From positions 1 through 64,000 of the forward strand of contig CAVXBV010000014.1 in the NCBI GenBank assembly GCA_963760125.1: a stretch of DNA of 64,000 nucleotides, written 5' to 3'. The notes beneath the pieces are model-generated. The model saw only the letters and a program-made list of their open reading frames with translations, made no database searches and was not told where the DNA came from. Of the stretch, positions 17,910-26,143 are shown piece after piece. The position numbers were made by a program, and so were the translations under genes. Position 1 is the stretch's first letter. Every line of letters begins with the position of its first letter. Source of the DNA: RYN-111 sp963760125. Its GTDB lineage: Bacteria > Actinomycetota > Actinomycetes > Mycobacteriales > SCTD01.

Positions 17910-18956
17910 CTACTGTTCGTAGGGAGGCGTGCCGGCGGGCAGGACGAAGCGGAACCGCGCTCCCCCGCTGTCGGCGCGACCGACCTCGACGCTCCCGCCG
18001 TGGGCCTCGACCAGGCCCTTGACGATGTAGAGGCCCAGGCCGGTGCCGCGCCCGCGGTTGCCCCGCCAGAAGCGGGTGAACACGCGCGCAGCCGTCTCGG
18101 GCGGGATGCCCTCGCCCTCGTCCTCGACGACGACCTCGAGGCCGCCGCCGAACGGCGCCACGGTGGTCGTGACGGTGCCCGCGCCGTGCCGCAGGGCGTT
18201 CTCGACGAGGTTGCCGACGATCTGGTCGATCTTGTCGGGGTCGGCCCACAGCTCAGGCAGCCCGTCGTGCACGTGCGTGACGAAGCGGCTCTCGGCCTCG
18301 CCGTCGGCGACCCGGCCGGCCACGGCCTTGGCCACCGCCTTCGGGAGGTCGACGACCTGCTTGCGGATCTCGAGGCGGCCCGAGTCGATGCGGCTCACGT
18401 CAAGCAGCTCGGTCAGCAGCCGGGTGACGCGGTCGGCGTCCGCGTTCACCGTCTGGAGCATGAGCTTCTTCTGCTCGTCGTTGAACCGGTCCCACTTGGC
18501 CAGCAGCGTGGCGGTGAAGCCCTTGACGCTGGTGAGCGGGCTGCGCAGCTCGTGGGCCACGGTGCTGACGAGGTCGGCGCGGCTCCGGTCCACCCGCTCG
18601 CGGGCCCGGTTGTCGCGGAGCACCAGGACGAGCCGCTGCAACGCCCGCTGGTCGTCGCGGACGAACGAGGCCGTGACGAGCAGCTCCCGGCCCGACAGCG
18701 GGCCCTTGCTCACGGTCAGGCGTCGCTCGGGCTGGCGCTGCCGCGAGGCCAGGCCGGCGAACGGAGCGGTGCACTCCCACCAGTCGCGCTGCTGCTCGTC
18801 GACGAGCGGCAGCAGGTCGCGCAGCTCGCGGCCGACGAGGGCGTCGCGGGTGGTGGACAGGATGCGCTCGGCCGCCGTGTTGGCGACCGTCACGGTGCCG
18901 GCTGGATCCACGACGAGGACGGCGTCGGGCAGCTCGTCGTACGCGCTGGTGTCCAT
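17910..18956 (-). CDS. Orphan PAS-domain histidine kinase
   Basis: Cytoplasmic sensor kinase, 348 aa, with no transmembrane segment. An N-terminal PAS domain (ELPDAVLVVDPAGTVTVANTAAERIL, residues 8-34) precedes a HisKA dimerisation domain with the phospho-accepting His in HELRSPLTSVKG (H135) and a HATPase_c domain with the N box NLVENALRHG (N253), G1 DEGEGI and G2 GTGLGL. ATG 18956 has an AGGAGG site about 5 nt upstream. No response regulator is adjacent. As I recall, a kinase at this position between the rRNA methyltransferase and pheS is also found in Streptomyces, suggesting a conserved role; signal and partner are unknown. Confidence 0.9.
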   Translation of the reverse strand: MDTSAYDELPDAVLVVDPAGTVTVANTAAERILSTTRDALVGRELRDLLPLVDEQQRDWWECTAPFAGLASRQRQPERRLTVSKGPLSGRELLVTASFVRDDQRALQRLVLVLRDNRARERVDRSRADLVSTVAHELRSPLTSVKGFTATLLAKWDRFNDEQKKLMLQTVNADADRVTRLLTELLDVSRIDSGRLEIRKQVVDLPKAVAKAVAGRVADGEAESRFVTHVHDGLPELWADPDKIDQIVGNLVENALRHGAGTVTTTVAPFGGGLEVVVEDEGEGIPPETAARVFTRFWRGNRGRGTGLGLYIVKGLVEAHGGSVEVGRADSGGARFRFVLPAGTPPYEQ

Positions 18957-18991
18957 CGCCCCTCCTTCGGTCGTGACTCTAGGGCTCGACT

Positions 18992-19768
18992 CTAGGCACG
19001 GAGGGCGCGTGCGGAGGCGAACAGGCACACCGCGGCGGCCGTGGCGAGGTTGAGCGACTCGGCCCGGCCGCGGATAGGGATCCGCACCCGGAGGTCCGCT
19101 GCCGCGAGCGCGTCCTCGGGCAGGCCGTGGGCCTCGGTGCCGAGCAGCCAGGCCGTGGGCCGGGCCAGCGCCCCGCTGTCCGACAGGTCGTCGAGGTCGT
19201 GCTCACCGGCGCCCGTGGTCGCGAGGACCTGCACGCCGCGGGCCTTGAGGGACGTCAGCGCGTCCTCGAGGGACGCACCGGCGACGACGGGCAGGTGCCA
19301 CAGGCTGCCCGCGGTAGCGCGGACGCACTTGCCGTTGTGCGGATCGACGCTGTCGCCGGTCAGGACGACGGCATCGGCGCCGGCCGCGTCGGAGGCACGG
19401 ATGACCGTGCCGGCGTTGCCCGGGTCGTTGACCTCGTGCAGCACGGTGACCAGACGAGGGGAGGTCAGGGCCTGCGCAAGGGGGACGTCGAGGAGCGGCG
19501 CGATCCCCACCAGCCCCTGCGGCGTCACGGTCTCCGCGACCGCGGCGAGCACCTTGTCGTCGACCTCGACGATCTCGACCCCCCGGTCGGCGGCGGCGCG
19601 GGCGAGGTCGCAGGCGGGGTCGGTGGTCCACAGCTCGAGCAGCGTGTCGAGGGCTTCGCGGACGGCCTGGGGACCCTCCACGACGAACCGCCGCTCGGCC
19701 ACGCGGGCCGAGCGGCGGTGCAGGCGTCGTGCTGCCTGGACCCGCTCGTTGCGGGTCGAGGTGATCAA
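18992..19768 (-). CDS. SpoU/TrmH-family RNA 2'-O-methyltransferase
   Basis: SPOUT-fold methyltransferase acting on rRNA or tRNA, 258 aa. An N-terminal L30e-like substrate domain (RRSARVAERRFVVEGPQAVREAL) is followed by SPOUT motif 1 HEVNDPGNAGTVIRASDAAGAD, motif 2 WLLGTEAHGLP and motif 3 IPIRGRAESLNLATAAAVCLF. The start is set at TTG 19768, which overlaps the rplT stop as TTGA and gives the family N-terminus ITSTRNERV; no ATG/GTG fits. Its place after rplT is common in actinobacteria and points to ribosomal RNA as target, but the exact nucleotide is not known. Confidence 0.9.
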   Translation of the reverse strand: MITSTRNERVQAARRLHRRSARVAERRFVVEGPQAVREALDTLLELWTTDPACDLARAAADRGVEIVEVDDKVLAAVAETVTPQGLVGIAPLLDVPLAQALTSPRLVTVLHEVNDPGNAGTVIRASDAAGADAVVLTGDSVDPHNGKCVRATAGSLWHLPVVAGASLEDALTSLKARGVQVLATTGAGEHDLDDLSDSGALARPTAWLLGTEAHGLPEDALAAADLRVRIPIRGRAESLNLATAAAVCLFASARALRA

Positions 19769-20142
19769 GCGGGCTGGTTGACGTCCGCCGGGAGAGCCGC
19801 CTTGGCGATCTCGACGAGCGCCGCGAAGGCGGGGGCGTCGTTGACGGCCAGCTCGGCCAGGTTCTTGCGGTCGACCTCGACACCCGCGGCCTTGAGGCCC
19901 TGGATGAGGCGGTTGTAGGTCATGCCGTTCAGCCGGGCCGCCGCGTTGATGCGGGTGATCCACAGCTGGCGGAAGTCGCCCTTGCGCTTCTTGCGGTCCC
20001 GGTACTCGTAGGTCGAGCTGTGGAGCAGCTGCTCCTTGGCCTTGCGGTAGAGCCTGCTGCGCTGGCCGCGGTAACCACTGGCCTTCTCGAGCACCTCACG
20101 GCGCTTCTTCTGGGCGTTGACCGCCCTCTTCACGCGTGCCAC
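19765..20142 (-). CDS. rplT: Ribosomal protein L20
   Basis: Large-subunit assembly protein, 125 aa. It begins ARVKRAVNAQKKRREVLEKASGYRG, the basic rRNA-binding extension, followed by the globular half (RDFRQLWITRINAAARLNGMTYNRLI-type segment, here starting GDFRQLW). It follows rpmI by 64 nt in the conserved infC-rpmI-rplT operon, whose expression is probably controlled from the structured infC leader. Confidence 0.98.
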   Translation of the reverse strand: MARVKRAVNAQKKRREVLEKASGYRGQRSRLYRKAKEQLLHSSTYEYRDRKKRKGDFRQLWITRINAAARLNGMTYNRLIQGLKAAGVEVDRKNLAELAVNDAPAFAALVEIAKAALPADVNQPA

Positions 20143-20206
20143 GGGAAATCCTGTCTGTCAGCCCCGGGCGCGGACGCCTCGGGGAAAGGTGGGGTGAAGG
20201 GGTGGC

Positions 20207-20401
20207 CTAGAGGCCGAGGAGCTTCTTGGCCCGGCTGACGTCGGCCGGTGCGACCTCGGTCGTGCCGGACAGGCGTCGGGTGAGCTTGCTCGACTTGCGC
20301 TCGAGCAGGTGGCGCTTGCCGGCCTTCTCGCGCATGATCTTGCCGCTGCCGGTCACCTTGAAGCGCTTCTTCGCGCCGCTGTGCGTCTTCTGCTTGGGCA
20401 T
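20207..20401 (-). CDS. rpmI: Ribosomal protein L35
   Basis: Small basic 50S protein of 64 aa, PKQKTHSGAKKRFKVTGSGK at the N-terminus and the conserved RHLLERKSSKLTRRL segment. It sits between infC and rplT, the standard order. Length and sequence are typical. Confidence 0.98.
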   Translation of the reverse strand: MPKQKTHSGAKKRFKVTGSGKIMREKAGKRHLLERKSSKLTRRLSGTTEVAPADVSRAKKLLGL

Positions 20402-20449
20402 GTCGACGTCGTCCTGTCTTCTCGGGGAGCTCTGGTGGTGCGTTCGGGG

Positions 20450-21166
20450 TTACGTGGCGTCGGCGGCGGTCGGGGTGGTGTCGCCGCTGTCGCTCGTGGT
20501 GTTGGTGTCGGTGTCGGTGTTGGTGGTGCTGTCGAGGTCCGCGTCGATCACGGTGTCGATCACGGTGTCGACGTCGGGGTCGTCCTGGCTGGCGGCCGGG
20601 CCCTTGCTGGCGTCGGCGTTGCGCGCGTCCGCAGCGGCCTTCTTCAGGTCCGCCGCGTTCTTGTGCGGCGCGAGCACCATGATCATGTTGCGGCCGTCCT
20701 GCTTCGGGCTGGACTCGACGAAGCCGAGGTCCTGGACGTCCTCCCCCAGCCGCTGCAGCAGCCGGAAGCCGAGCTCGGGCCGGCTCTGCTCACGACCGCG
20801 GAACATGATCGTGATCTTGACCTTGTCGCCCTGCTTGAGGAAGCGGACGACGTGGCCCTTCTTGGTCTCGTAGTCGTGCGGGTCGATCTTCGGGCGGAGC
20901 TTCATCTCCTTGATGACCGTGAGCACCTGGTTCTTGCGGCTCTCACGGGCCTTCTGGGCCGCCTCGTACTTGAACTTGCCGTAGTCCATGAGCTTGGCCA
21001 CGGGCGGACGCGCCATCGGAGCGACCTCGACCAGGTCGAGATCGTTCTCCTGGGCCATCTGCAGGGCCACGTCGATCTTGACGATGCCGACCTGCTCACC
21101 GTTCGGGCCGACCAGACGCACCTCGGGGACGCGGATCCGGTCGTTGATGCGGGGTTCAGCGCTGAT
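20450..21166 (-). CDS. infC: Translation initiation factor IF-3, ATC start
   Basis: IF3 binds the 30S subunit and checks the start codon. The 238-aa reading begins ISAEPRINDRIRVPEVRLVG, exactly where IF3 proteins begin. The codon is ATC at 21164-21166 with a GGAG site 5 nt upstream, and no ATG/GTG/TTG fits, so a rare start codon is used, as is known for infC autoregulation in E. coli (AUU). The N-domain, the linker (KFKYEAAQKARESRKNQ) and the C-domain (KVKITIMFRGRE, GRNMIMVLAPHK) are complete. The last 50 residues are an acidic Asp/Thr-rich tail from short DNA repeats near 20510-20570, unusual for IF3. Confidence 0.95.
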   Translation of the reverse strand: MSAEPRINDRIRVPEVRLVGPNGEQVGIVKIDVALQMAQENDLDLVEVAPMARPPVAKLMDYGKFKYEAAQKARESRKNQVLTVIKEMKLRPKIDPHDYETKKGHVVRFLKQGDKVKITIMFRGREQSRPELGFRLLQRLGEDVQDLGFVESSPKQDGRNMIMVLAPHKNAADLKKAAADARNADASKGPAASQDDPDVDTVIDTVIDADLDSTTNTDTDTNTTSDSGDTTPTAADAT

Positions 21167-21222
21167 GCTGTCTCCAGGGGTCGTGGTGGGGTGTCGCGAC
21201 GCACCGGCCCTGTCATGACGAA

Positions 21223-21247
21223 GGGCCCCGCGCGCTGCGCAGGGCCC
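21223..21247 (-). promoter_or_regulatory. Attenuator-like hairpin in infC leader
   Basis: In the minus-strand RNA, GGGCCC-U-GCGC pairs with GCGC-G-GGGCCC around an AGC loop, a very stable stem ending in UUCGUC, about 57 nt upstream of the infC ATC codon. This looks like a leader terminator or attenuator, a place where IF3 or L20 could regulate the operon. A second stem-loop, GTCAGGTC/GACCTGAC, lies upstream at 21295-21315, and a G/C hairpin CTCCCCC/GGGGGAG at 21362-21377 is in the same intergenic region. Function is inferred from structure and position. Confidence 0.5.
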
Positions 21248-21404
21248 ACTCCGACTGCACGGGGGCAGCCACGACACCGACGAGCACGGAGCCCGTCAGG
21301 TCGACCGGACCTGACAGCCGCGAGGCCGTGCAGGTGGGAGGTGGGGCCTCCGCTTGCTCGACTCCCCCAAGGGGGAGCCGGGTCGCACCTGGAAGACTAG
21401 CAGG

Positions 21405-21722
21405 ATGAGCTCTGAGCTGCGCGACCTCGCCGATGTCCCCGCCGCGGAGGTCATCTCCTCCGTCGCTGTCCACCTCATGAGCGCGTCGGCCGTGAAGTGC
21501 GGCCTGACCGACCTCGGCCCGGCCACGCTGGACCTGGACGAGGCGCGCAAGCTCATCACGGCCCTGGCCGGGCTGGTCACCGCGGCGCGTCCGGACCTGG
21601 GCGTCCATGCGGCTCCGCTGCGCGACGGGCTGCAGGCGCTGCAGAAGGCGTTTCGTGAGGCCTCCCCGATCCCCGACGAGCGGGGTGAGGGCCCCGGCGA
21701 GAAGCTCACCGGCCCCGTCTGA
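21405..21722 (+). CDS. DUF1844 family protein
   Basis: Small conserved actinobacterial protein, 105 aa, of unknown function. It shows the DUF1844 pattern: DVPAAEVISSVAVHLMSASAVKCGL, then LDLDEARKLITALAGLV, mostly helical. ATG 21405 gives the family N-terminus; the frame is open 17 codons further. It is one of only two plus-strand genes in the window, divergent from infC and convergent with the SseB gene, an arrangement I recall as conserved in Streptomyces. Confidence 0.85.
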   Translation: MSSELRDLADVPAAEVISSVAVHLMSASAVKCGLTDLGPATLDLDEARKLITALAGLVTAARPDLGVHAAPLRDGLQALQKAFREASPIPDERGEGPGEKLTGPV

Positions 21723-21750
21723 CCTCCCGCCCTCGTCCCCGTCGGTCGCC

Positions 21751-22545
21751 TCAGGCGCGCCACCAGCGGCGGGTACGGCGGGGAGGCCGCGACTCGCCGA
21801 GGGGCAGGACCTCGTGTCCCGGACCCTGCGGCGCGACCTCCGCCAGGTCGAGACCGTCAGCGGGCAGCGCTGATCCCAGCCTGGTCACCAGTCGGTGGGC
21901 GAGGGCGGCGAGCGCAGCCGGTCCGAGCGGCGAGGCGGCACACACCCCGAGGACCGGTCCCTCCGGGCCGTCCAGCAGCCTGGCCGACAGCAGCCCCTCG
22001 CCCGCCAGCGCCCGGTGCAGGGCGGTCACCAGCCCGGGGGCGGGCTCCTGGACCGGGGCGGTAAGAGCGGCGGTTCCCCTCTTTGCCGCGAGGTTGCTGC
22101 CGACCACGGGGACGAAGCCGGCAGCGACGGCCGCGAGGTCGGTGACCACGAAAGCGGCGCCACCCGGGTCCAGGACGACCGCAGCCGCCCGCTCGTCCTG
22201 CGCGGCGGCGCAGGCCTGCGGTCCGGTGAGGCGGACCGGGCGGGCCTCGAGCCGCCAGCGCTTCAGGGACGCGAGGTCGGTGAAGACCGGCAGGGCGCGG
22301 GAGCCGTCCTCGGCCGCCAGCAGGACGACGGCCATCTGCGCGCTCGACTCCTGCCGCAACCCGTGGGCTCCGGTCTCGACCCCGGTCGCGGTCGCCGTGA
22401 TCGCGGCGAACACCCGGGCGTCGACGAACGCCGCCAGCACCTCGCTCGCGACCCCGGTCGCGAGCGCCGCGGCGAGCCGCGGGTCCGCCTCGCCGAGGTC
22501 CTCGGGGGCCGGCCCCGCCAGGCCGGTGTCCTCGTCGCCCGTCAC
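21751..22545 (-). CDS. SseB family protein
   Basis: 264-aa cytoplasmic protein with an SseB N-terminal domain: the DARVFAAITA segment, then MAVVLLAAEDGSRALPVFTDLASLKRW (residues about 70-97), the most typical part. Biochemical function is not established for this family. It starts with GTG at 22545 and ends 28 nt from the convergent DUF1844 stop; I see no clear terminator in that gap. No signal peptide or membrane segment. Confidence 0.8.
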   Translation of the reverse strand: MTGDEDTGLAGPAPEDLGEADPRLAAALATGVASEVLAAFVDARVFAAITATATGVETGAHGLRQESSAQMAVVLLAAEDGSRALPVFTDLASLKRWRLEARPVRLTGPQACAAAQDERAAAVVLDPGGAAFVVTDLAAVAAGFVPVVGSNLAAKRGTAALTAPVQEPAPGLVTALHRALAGEGLLSARLLDGPEGPVLGVCAASPLGPAALAALAHRLVTRLGSALPADGLDLAEVAPQGPGHEVLPLGESRPPRRTRRWWRA

Positions 22546-22614
22546 GCGGCCACGCTAGCGAGGCGGTCGCCCCGTCGACGAGTGCGGGCTCGGAGGCCGG
22601 CGCGGCAGGCCGGA

Positions 22615-23847
22615 TCAGCCGTCGGTACGGGCGGCGCTGAGCAGGACGACGCACTCGTCGAGCGCCGCGCGGGCCCGTGCACTGCTCGACACGCCGGACA
22701 GCAGGAACGCGAACCGCACGGCGTGACCGTCCGCGGTCGTGGTCCAGCCGGTGAGGGCGTGCGTCCCCGGCAGCGTCCCGGTCTTGGCGATCGCGACGCG
22801 CGCGGCCGCCGTACCGCACAGGCGCTTCTTCAGGGTGCCGTCGACGCAGGCGAGGGGCAGGGCTCGGCGCAGCGCCGCGTGGACGTCGCTGCCCTCCGCC
22901 GCGGCGAGCAGCGCCAGCTCACCGGAGGCGCTCTGCCGGTTGCGGCTGCTCAGCCCTGAGCCGTCCGCCATCGTCCCCACCCGAATGCCCAGTTGGCGCA
23001 GCACGACCGTGACCGCCTCGACGCCGTGCGCCGACGTCCCCGTCCCCCGGACGACGACGCCGAGCTCCTTGAGCAGCAGCTCGGCGGCGAAGTTGTCCGA
23101 GTCCTTCAACGTCCGCCGCACGAGGTCGGTGACGGAGGCGGACACGTGCGAGGAGTAGGTCGCGGCGGCGGCAGGAACCCGGCTCCGGCTCAGCGACGTC
23201 CCCACGGAGATGCCGTGGTCGAGCAGCATCCGGCGCAGGCGCTCGAGCGCCGGGAGCCCGGGGTCACGCAGGTAGGCCGCATCGCGTCGCCACCCGTTGC
23301 CGTCGAGCGCCATCGCGGACAGCGGGCCGCTGTCCTCCGGGACGAACGACGACTTCCACCCCGGCGCACGGCGGGCGGCGTCGTACCGCAGGTCGTCGAG
23401 CACCAGCCGTCCGGTGATCCGCCGGACGCCCTTGGCCCGCAGCTGCGCGGCCAAGGTGTCGAGCTGCCCGCTGGACAGGTAGGGATCACCGGCGGCCACC
23501 AGGTAGACGTCGCCCTCGACGTACGGCCCGCGCTGCACGGCCACCGACCGGAGCTCGGTGCGCAGCCGCCCTCCGGCGCCGAGGGCTGTCAGCGCCGCGA
23601 GGCCCGTGTACAGCTTCTCGGTCGACGCGGGGAGCACGGTCCGGTCGGCGGCCTGCCGGTAGACCGCACCCAGGCCGTCGACGTCCACGCCGGCCGACAC
23701 GACCGAGGCCCCGCTCCGGGCGATCGCCGCGTGGAGCCGGGTACGCAGGTCCGCGGCGACCGACGTCGGCGAGGCTGCTGCCGGAGTGGTGGGCGCGACG
23801 AGCCCGACCAGCAGCGGCAGCAGGACGAGCAGCGGCGCGCGACGCAC
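22615..23847 (-). CDS. dacB: D-alanyl-D-alanine carboxypeptidase/endopeptidase (PBP4, S13)
   Basis: Exported penicillin-binding protein that trims or cleaves peptidoglycan peptides. About 410 aa: signal peptide RRAPLLVLLPLLVGLVAPTTPAAA, SxxK motif in LPASTEKLYT (S75/K78), SDN motif (250-252) and KTG box in AIAKTGTLPG (355-357), with the insertion typical of class C PBPs between the first two. I chose GTG 23847, which places the basic residues directly before the hydrophobic core; GTG 23883 in the same frame is the alternative. The two cysteines near 334 and 344 (ACVDGTLKKRLCG) may form a disulfide. Confidence 0.92.
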   Translation of the reverse strand: MRRAPLLVLLPLLVGLVAPTTPAAASPTSVAADLRTRLHAAIARSGASVVSAGVDVDGLGAVYRQAADRTVLPASTEKLYTGLAALTALGAGGRLRTELRSVAVQRGPYVEGDVYLVAAGDPYLSSGQLDTLAAQLRAKGVRRITGRLVLDDLRYDAARRAPGWKSSFVPEDSGPLSAMALDGNGWRRDAAYLRDPGLPALERLRRMLLDHGISVGTSLSRSRVPAAAATYSSHVSASVTDLVRRTLKDSDNFAAELLLKELGVVVRGTGTSAHGVEAVTVVLRQLGIRVGTMADGSGLSSRNRQSASGELALLAAAEGSDVHAALRRALPLACVDGTLKKRLCGTAAARVAIAKTGTLPGTHALTGWTTTADGHAVRFAFLLSGVSSSARARAALDECVVLLSAARTDG

Positions 23848-23893
23848 AGGAACCCCCGAGCCGGCAACGGGCGGCCACGTCACCGGTCACGCT

Positions 23894-24334
23894 CTAGGAG
23901 AGGCCGTCCCGAGCAGTGTGCAACAGCTTCCTGAGAGCGAGGACTCCCTCGACGGTGGCGTCGCCGTCATTGCTCTGTAGCCCCAGCAGCGCCACGGTCT
24001 CGTCGTCGTGCAGCTCGAGCTGCGCCCACGACGCTCCCTCCGGCAGATCGACGGAGACGACGAGGCCCCAGGGGAAGTACCGCTCCCCCAGCACGTTGCG
24101 GACCCAGATGCCGGTCACGTCCGCTCTGACGCGGAAGCGCGTCATCAGCAGGACCCCGGTCGCCATGAGCAGGCCGAAACCGAAGAAGGCCAGCTGGTCG
24201 CCGATGCCGAACGCCTGGCCGTCGGTGGCCCCCCGCGGCAGCAGCAGGGCCAAGACCCCGAACACGACCACGACGAGCGCCGCGACGCCCCGGCAGACCA
24301 CCGTCAGCCGGCGGGGCGTGACGTCGACGGTCAT
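23894..24334 (-). CDS. PH-like domain membrane protein
   Basis: 146-aa protein with two predicted membrane helices near the N-terminus (LTVVCRGVAALVVVVFGVLALLL and QLAFFGFGLLMATGVLLM) followed by a small beta-rich domain (RVRADVTGIWVRNVLGERYFPWGLVVSVDLP) of the bacterial PH type found in many actinobacterial membrane proteins. The ATG overlaps the stop of the upstream permease (ATGA), so the two are co-translated. Function unknown. Confidence 0.8.
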   Translation of the reverse strand: MTVDVTPRRLTVVCRGVAALVVVVFGVLALLLPRGATDGQAFGIGDQLAFFGFGLLMATGVLLMTRFRVRADVTGIWVRNVLGERYFPWGLVVSVDLPEGASWAQLELHDDETVALLGLQSNDGDATVEGVLALRKLLHTARDGLS

Positions 24335-25245
24335 GCCGGCACCGGCGTCGCGGGCGTACGGCGACCCGCACCACTGATCCCGACCGCGACCATCGTGAGG
24401 GCGGCGGCCAGCAAGGTCGTGGTCGCGACCCCTCGGCCGAGGTCCAGCAGGACGCCACCGAGCAGCTGACCGGCCGTCACGGCCAGCCCCAGCCGCAGCA
24501 CGCCGAGCTGGCGCACGACGATGGACGCCATCGCCACGAACGACGCCCCGATCGGCCCGCCGAGGTAGAGCCACCACTGTCCCGGCCAGTCCAGGACGTC
24601 GACCCCGACGACGAGCTGCTTGACCAGCAGCGCGAGCAGCAGCGCGGTGGTGCCGACGACGAAGTTCACGAACGTCGCGATGGTCGCGCCGGTGGCCTGC
24701 CGGACCCTGCCGTTGAGGGCCTGCTGCACCGAGATCAGGGCGCCCGCCAGGACGACGAGCAGCAGCAGCAGCGGGCTGGCCAGCTGGAGACCGGCGTGCG
24801 CGCTCAGCGCGATGGCCACCAGGCACAGCAGCGCACCGGTGATGCGGGGCGGGCTCAGCGGGCGGTGGCCGCCCGGTGCGAGGCCGGCCTTGTCGACCGC
24901 CAGCCCACCGACGGTCGAGCCGGCCACCAGCCCCACGGTGAGCAGCGCCACGCCGATCTCCGGGGCCGCCGTGGCGCCCACCGCGACCAGCGTCGCTCCC
25001 CCGATCCCGCCGACCCGGGTCCACCAGGGGACGGCGCGCAGGTCCCCCCAGCGGGCGCGCACTCCCCGCCGTACGACGAGAGCGGTCATGAGCACCAGGC
25101 CGGTCCCGAACGAGACGACCGCCGCCAGCAGCGGGTCGTCCAACGCGCGGCCGAGGTCGCCGTTGATCCGTTGCTGCACCGCGACCAGCCCGCCGGACAC
25201 CACGGCAGCGGCGATCGGGAGCGCCAGGCTGTGGCGCTCGGTCAC
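24331..25245 (-). CDS. DMT-type permease with tandem DUF606 (YdcZ-like) domains
   Basis: Integral membrane protein of 304 aa with about ten hydrophobic segments in two similar halves. The repeat is visible as SGGLVAVQQRINGDLGRALDDPLLAAVVSFGTG (first half) and AGALISVQQALNGRVRQATGATIATFVNFVVGT (second half), the DUF606 signature of the drug/metabolite transporter superfamily. Substrate cannot be predicted. GTG 25245 overlaps the hisG stop by GTGA, so it is an operon partner of hisG. Confidence 0.88.
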   Translation of the reverse strand: MTERHSLALPIAAAVVSGGLVAVQQRINGDLGRALDDPLLAAVVSFGTGLVLMTALVVRRGVRARWGDLRAVPWWTRVGGIGGATLVAVGATAAPEIGVALLTVGLVAGSTVGGLAVDKAGLAPGGHRPLSPPRITGALLCLVAIALSAHAGLQLASPLLLLLVVLAGALISVQQALNGRVRQATGATIATFVNFVVGTTALLLALLVKQLVVGVDVLDWPGQWWLYLGGPIGASFVAMASIVVRQLGVLRLGLAVTAGQLLGGVLLDLGRGVATTTLLAAALTMVAVGISGAGRRTPATPVPA

Positions 25246-26117
25246 TCGACGATCTTGGAGATGGGCAACTCGAGGATGTCGCGGGCGCCGGCTGCCTTGA
25301 GCGCCGGGATGAGCGTGTTGACACCCTTCTTCGGGACAACGGTCTCGAGCGCCTGCATGTCGCTGTGCGCGAGGGACATGACCGTCGGCGAGGTCATCGC
25401 GGGCAGCTCGGCGATGACGGCCTCGAGCCGGTCGGCCGGGACGTTCAGCTTGAGCAGCACGTGACCACGCGCCCGCAGCGCCCCCTGGATGAGGACGAGC
25501 AGGTCCTCCATGGCCGCGCGCTTCGTCGGGTCCTCGTAGGCCGCGCGGTTCGCGATGAGCTCGGTGCGGCTGGTCAGCAGCGTGGCGATGACCTTCAGGC
25601 CGGCCTTGCGCAGTGACGAACCGGTCTCGGTGAGGTCGACGATCGCATCGACGATGTCCGGGATCTTCGCCTCGGTGGCGCCGTGGCTGGTGAAGACCTT
25701 CGCCTTGACGCCGTGCTCCTCGAGGAACCGGCGGGTCGTCTCGGGCATCTCGGTGGAGATGCGGATGCCGTCCGGCAGGTCGGCGGCCGACTCCCAGGGC
25801 GACTCCTTCGGGACGGCCAGCACGACCGACACCACTGCCTCGCCGGCCCGGCCGCCCCCGATCTCCCCGAGGCTCACCACGTCGGCGTTCGTCTCGGTGA
25901 TCCAGTCGCGCCCGCTGATGCCGAGGTCGAAGATCCCCTGCTCGACGTACGTCGGGATCTCCTGCGGCCGCAGGAAGCGGACCTTGTCGATCCGCGGGTC
26001 GTCGACCTTGGCGTGGTAGTCGCGGTCTCCGCCCCGGATGACAGCGAGGTCGGCGGAGCTGAACAGGTCGAGGACCTGCTTCTCGAGACTGCCCTTGGGC
26101 AGGACGACGGCGAGCAT
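25242..26117 (-). CDS. hisG: ATP phosphoribosyltransferase, long form
   Basis: First step of histidine synthesis, condensing ATP and PRPP. 291 aa, the long HisG form: two-domain periplasmic-binding-like catalytic core (LAVVLPKGSLEKQVLDLF, the PRPP-binding DAIVDLTETGSSLRKAGL) and a C-terminal ACT-like regulatory domain (VLLKLNVPADRLEAVIAELPAMTSPTV) for histidine feedback, so no HisZ is needed. It starts 26 nt after ribH. The usual actinobacterial neighbour hisE is absent from this spot. Confidence 0.96.
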   Translation of the reverse strand: MLAVVLPKGSLEKQVLDLFSSADLAVIRGGDRDYHAKVDDPRIDKVRFLRPQEIPTYVEQGIFDLGISGRDWITETNADVVSLGEIGGGRAGEAVVSVVLAVPKESPWESAADLPDGIRISTEMPETTRRFLEEHGVKAKVFTSHGATEAKIPDIVDAIVDLTETGSSLRKAGLKVIATLLTSRTELIANRAAYEDPTKRAAMEDLLVLIQGALRARGHVLLKLNVPADRLEAVIAELPAMTSPTVMSLAHSDMQALETVVPKKGVNTLIPALKAAGARDILELPISKIVE

Positions 26118-26143
26118 GAGGGATCTCTCTTCAGGGAGGGTGA

